Assembly (NCBI GenBank): GCA_030620285.1
Contig: JAUXFA010000073.1
Coordinates: 1 to 6,421, forward strand
DNA: 6,421 nt
Reading direction: 5' to 3'
Origin: Piscirickettsiaceae bacterium
GTDB taxonomy: Bacteria > Pseudomonadota > Gammaproteobacteria > Nitrosococcales > Methylophagaceae
A program made the position numbers and the translations under genes. Positions 5,942 to 6,421 of the stretch are shown here, in pieces. Every line of letters begins with the position of its first letter. The stretch's first letter is position 1. The notes under the pieces were generated by a model. That model was given only the letters and a program-made list of their open reading frames with translations, had not been told where the DNA came from and did not search any database.

Positions 5942-6421
5942 TTAGCTATGTTCTCTAGTCGATTTAAATTCAATTTCTGGCCAGCGCTCCATCGTTAAAT
6001 CAAGATTGACTCTAGTCGGTGCAATATAGGTCAGATCGCCCGCGGCATCCAATGCTAAATTTAATGCTGCTTTTTTCTTGAATTCATCAAGCTTTTTATC
6101 ATCATCACAATACACCCATCTAGCGGTATAGACTTGTACTGGCTCATAAGCACAGTCAACTTTGTATTCACCTTTCAGTCGATGAACTACCACATCAAAT
6201 TGTAATACCCCAACCGCGCCTAAAATCAGATCGTTATTTTCCAGAGGTCTAAATAACTGAGTAGCACCCTCTTCACTGAGTTGTTGCAATCCTTTTAATA
6301 ATGCTTTCATTTTGAGTGGATCTTTCAAACGTACACGACGAAATAATTCTGGCGCAAAATAAGGAATGCCTGTGAACTGAATATCTTCACCTTGGGTAAA
6401 GGTATCACCAATCTGAATCGT
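5942..6421 (-). CDS. prfC: Peptide chain release factor 3, C-terminal part, cut by window edge
   Basis: RF3 is the translational GTPase that helps release RF1 and RF2 from the ribosome after termination. The 159 visible residues are the C-terminal end of a protein normally about 525-530 long; the GTPase domain lies beyond position 6421. The segment begins [19 protein letters not shown] and continues through [58 protein letters not shown] and the closing [14 protein letters not shown]. These follow the E. coli RF3 C-terminus closely as I recall it. The frame is open to the window edge, so the TTG at 6328 is an internal leucine, not a start. No terminator hairpin is visible in the 78 bases after the stop. 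Confidence 0.96.
   Translation of the reverse strand, partial: TIQIGDTFTQGEDIQFTGIPYFAPELFRRVRLKDPLKMKALLKGLQQLSEEGATQLFRPLENNDLILGAVGVLQFDVVVHRLKGEYKVDCAYEPVQVYTARWVYCDDDKKLDEFKKKAALNLALDAAGDLTYIAPTRVNLDLTMERWPEIEFKSTREHS

Noticed and set aside
6326..6328. TTG as the start of a 128-residue protein
   Set aside because: The same frame continues to the window edge and encodes RF3 residues ([10 protein letters not shown]) directly before it, so the codon is an internal leucine.
1..6421. Mobile element, CRISPR array, tRNA or rRNA genes, defence or toxin-antitoxin system
   Set aside because: No transposase or integrase, no spaced array of repeats, no structural RNA sequence and no toxin-like small gene pairs were found by reading both strands.

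Overview
The window looks like ordinary chromosomal core genome from a moderately AT-rich gammaproteobacterium. IleS, LspA and release factor 3 are full-featured and close to their proteobacterial relatives, with no phage, plasmid, insertion-sequence or CRISPR signature. A DUF3579-like gene and an ileS-lspA pair joined to hisC-tyrA suggest a marine or methylotroph-type lineage (Methylophaga/Cycloclasticus-like), but that placement is a guess.

Layout, left to right. Positions 1-4888 carry one tightly packed minus-strand block, transcribed right to left: ileS (4888-2081), lspA (2081-1593), hisC (1584-487) and tyrA (490 to beyond position 1). ileS and lspA share one base (TAATG), lspA and hisC are 8 bases apart, and hisC and tyrA overlap by four bases (ATGA), so the four genes almost certainly form one operon with translational coupling. 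Positions 4889-5053 are a divergent promoter region with a perfect TATAAT box facing ileS and a near-repeat of 17 bases present twice. A small plus-strand gene follows (5054-5341, DUF3579-like). It ends at a perfect 21-bp hairpin (5356-5400) that also serves the convergent minus-strand CBS-domain gene (5863-5411). The right edge holds the 3' part of prfC, on the minus strand and cut by the window.

How the genes relate. IleS charges tRNA-Ile, LspA matures lipoproteins, and HisC with TyrA probably cover the last steps to tyrosine: prephenate to 4-hydroxyphenylpyruvate, then transamination. Release factor 3 recycles RF1 and RF2 after termination. The CBS protein is probably an adenylate-sensing regulator of unknown target.

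I see no previously undescribed system here. The points most worth a second look are the ileS-lspA-hisC-tyrA arrangement, the spaced repeat in the divergent promoter region, the likely aromatic rather than histidine role of HisC, and the uncharacterised DUF3579-like protein.
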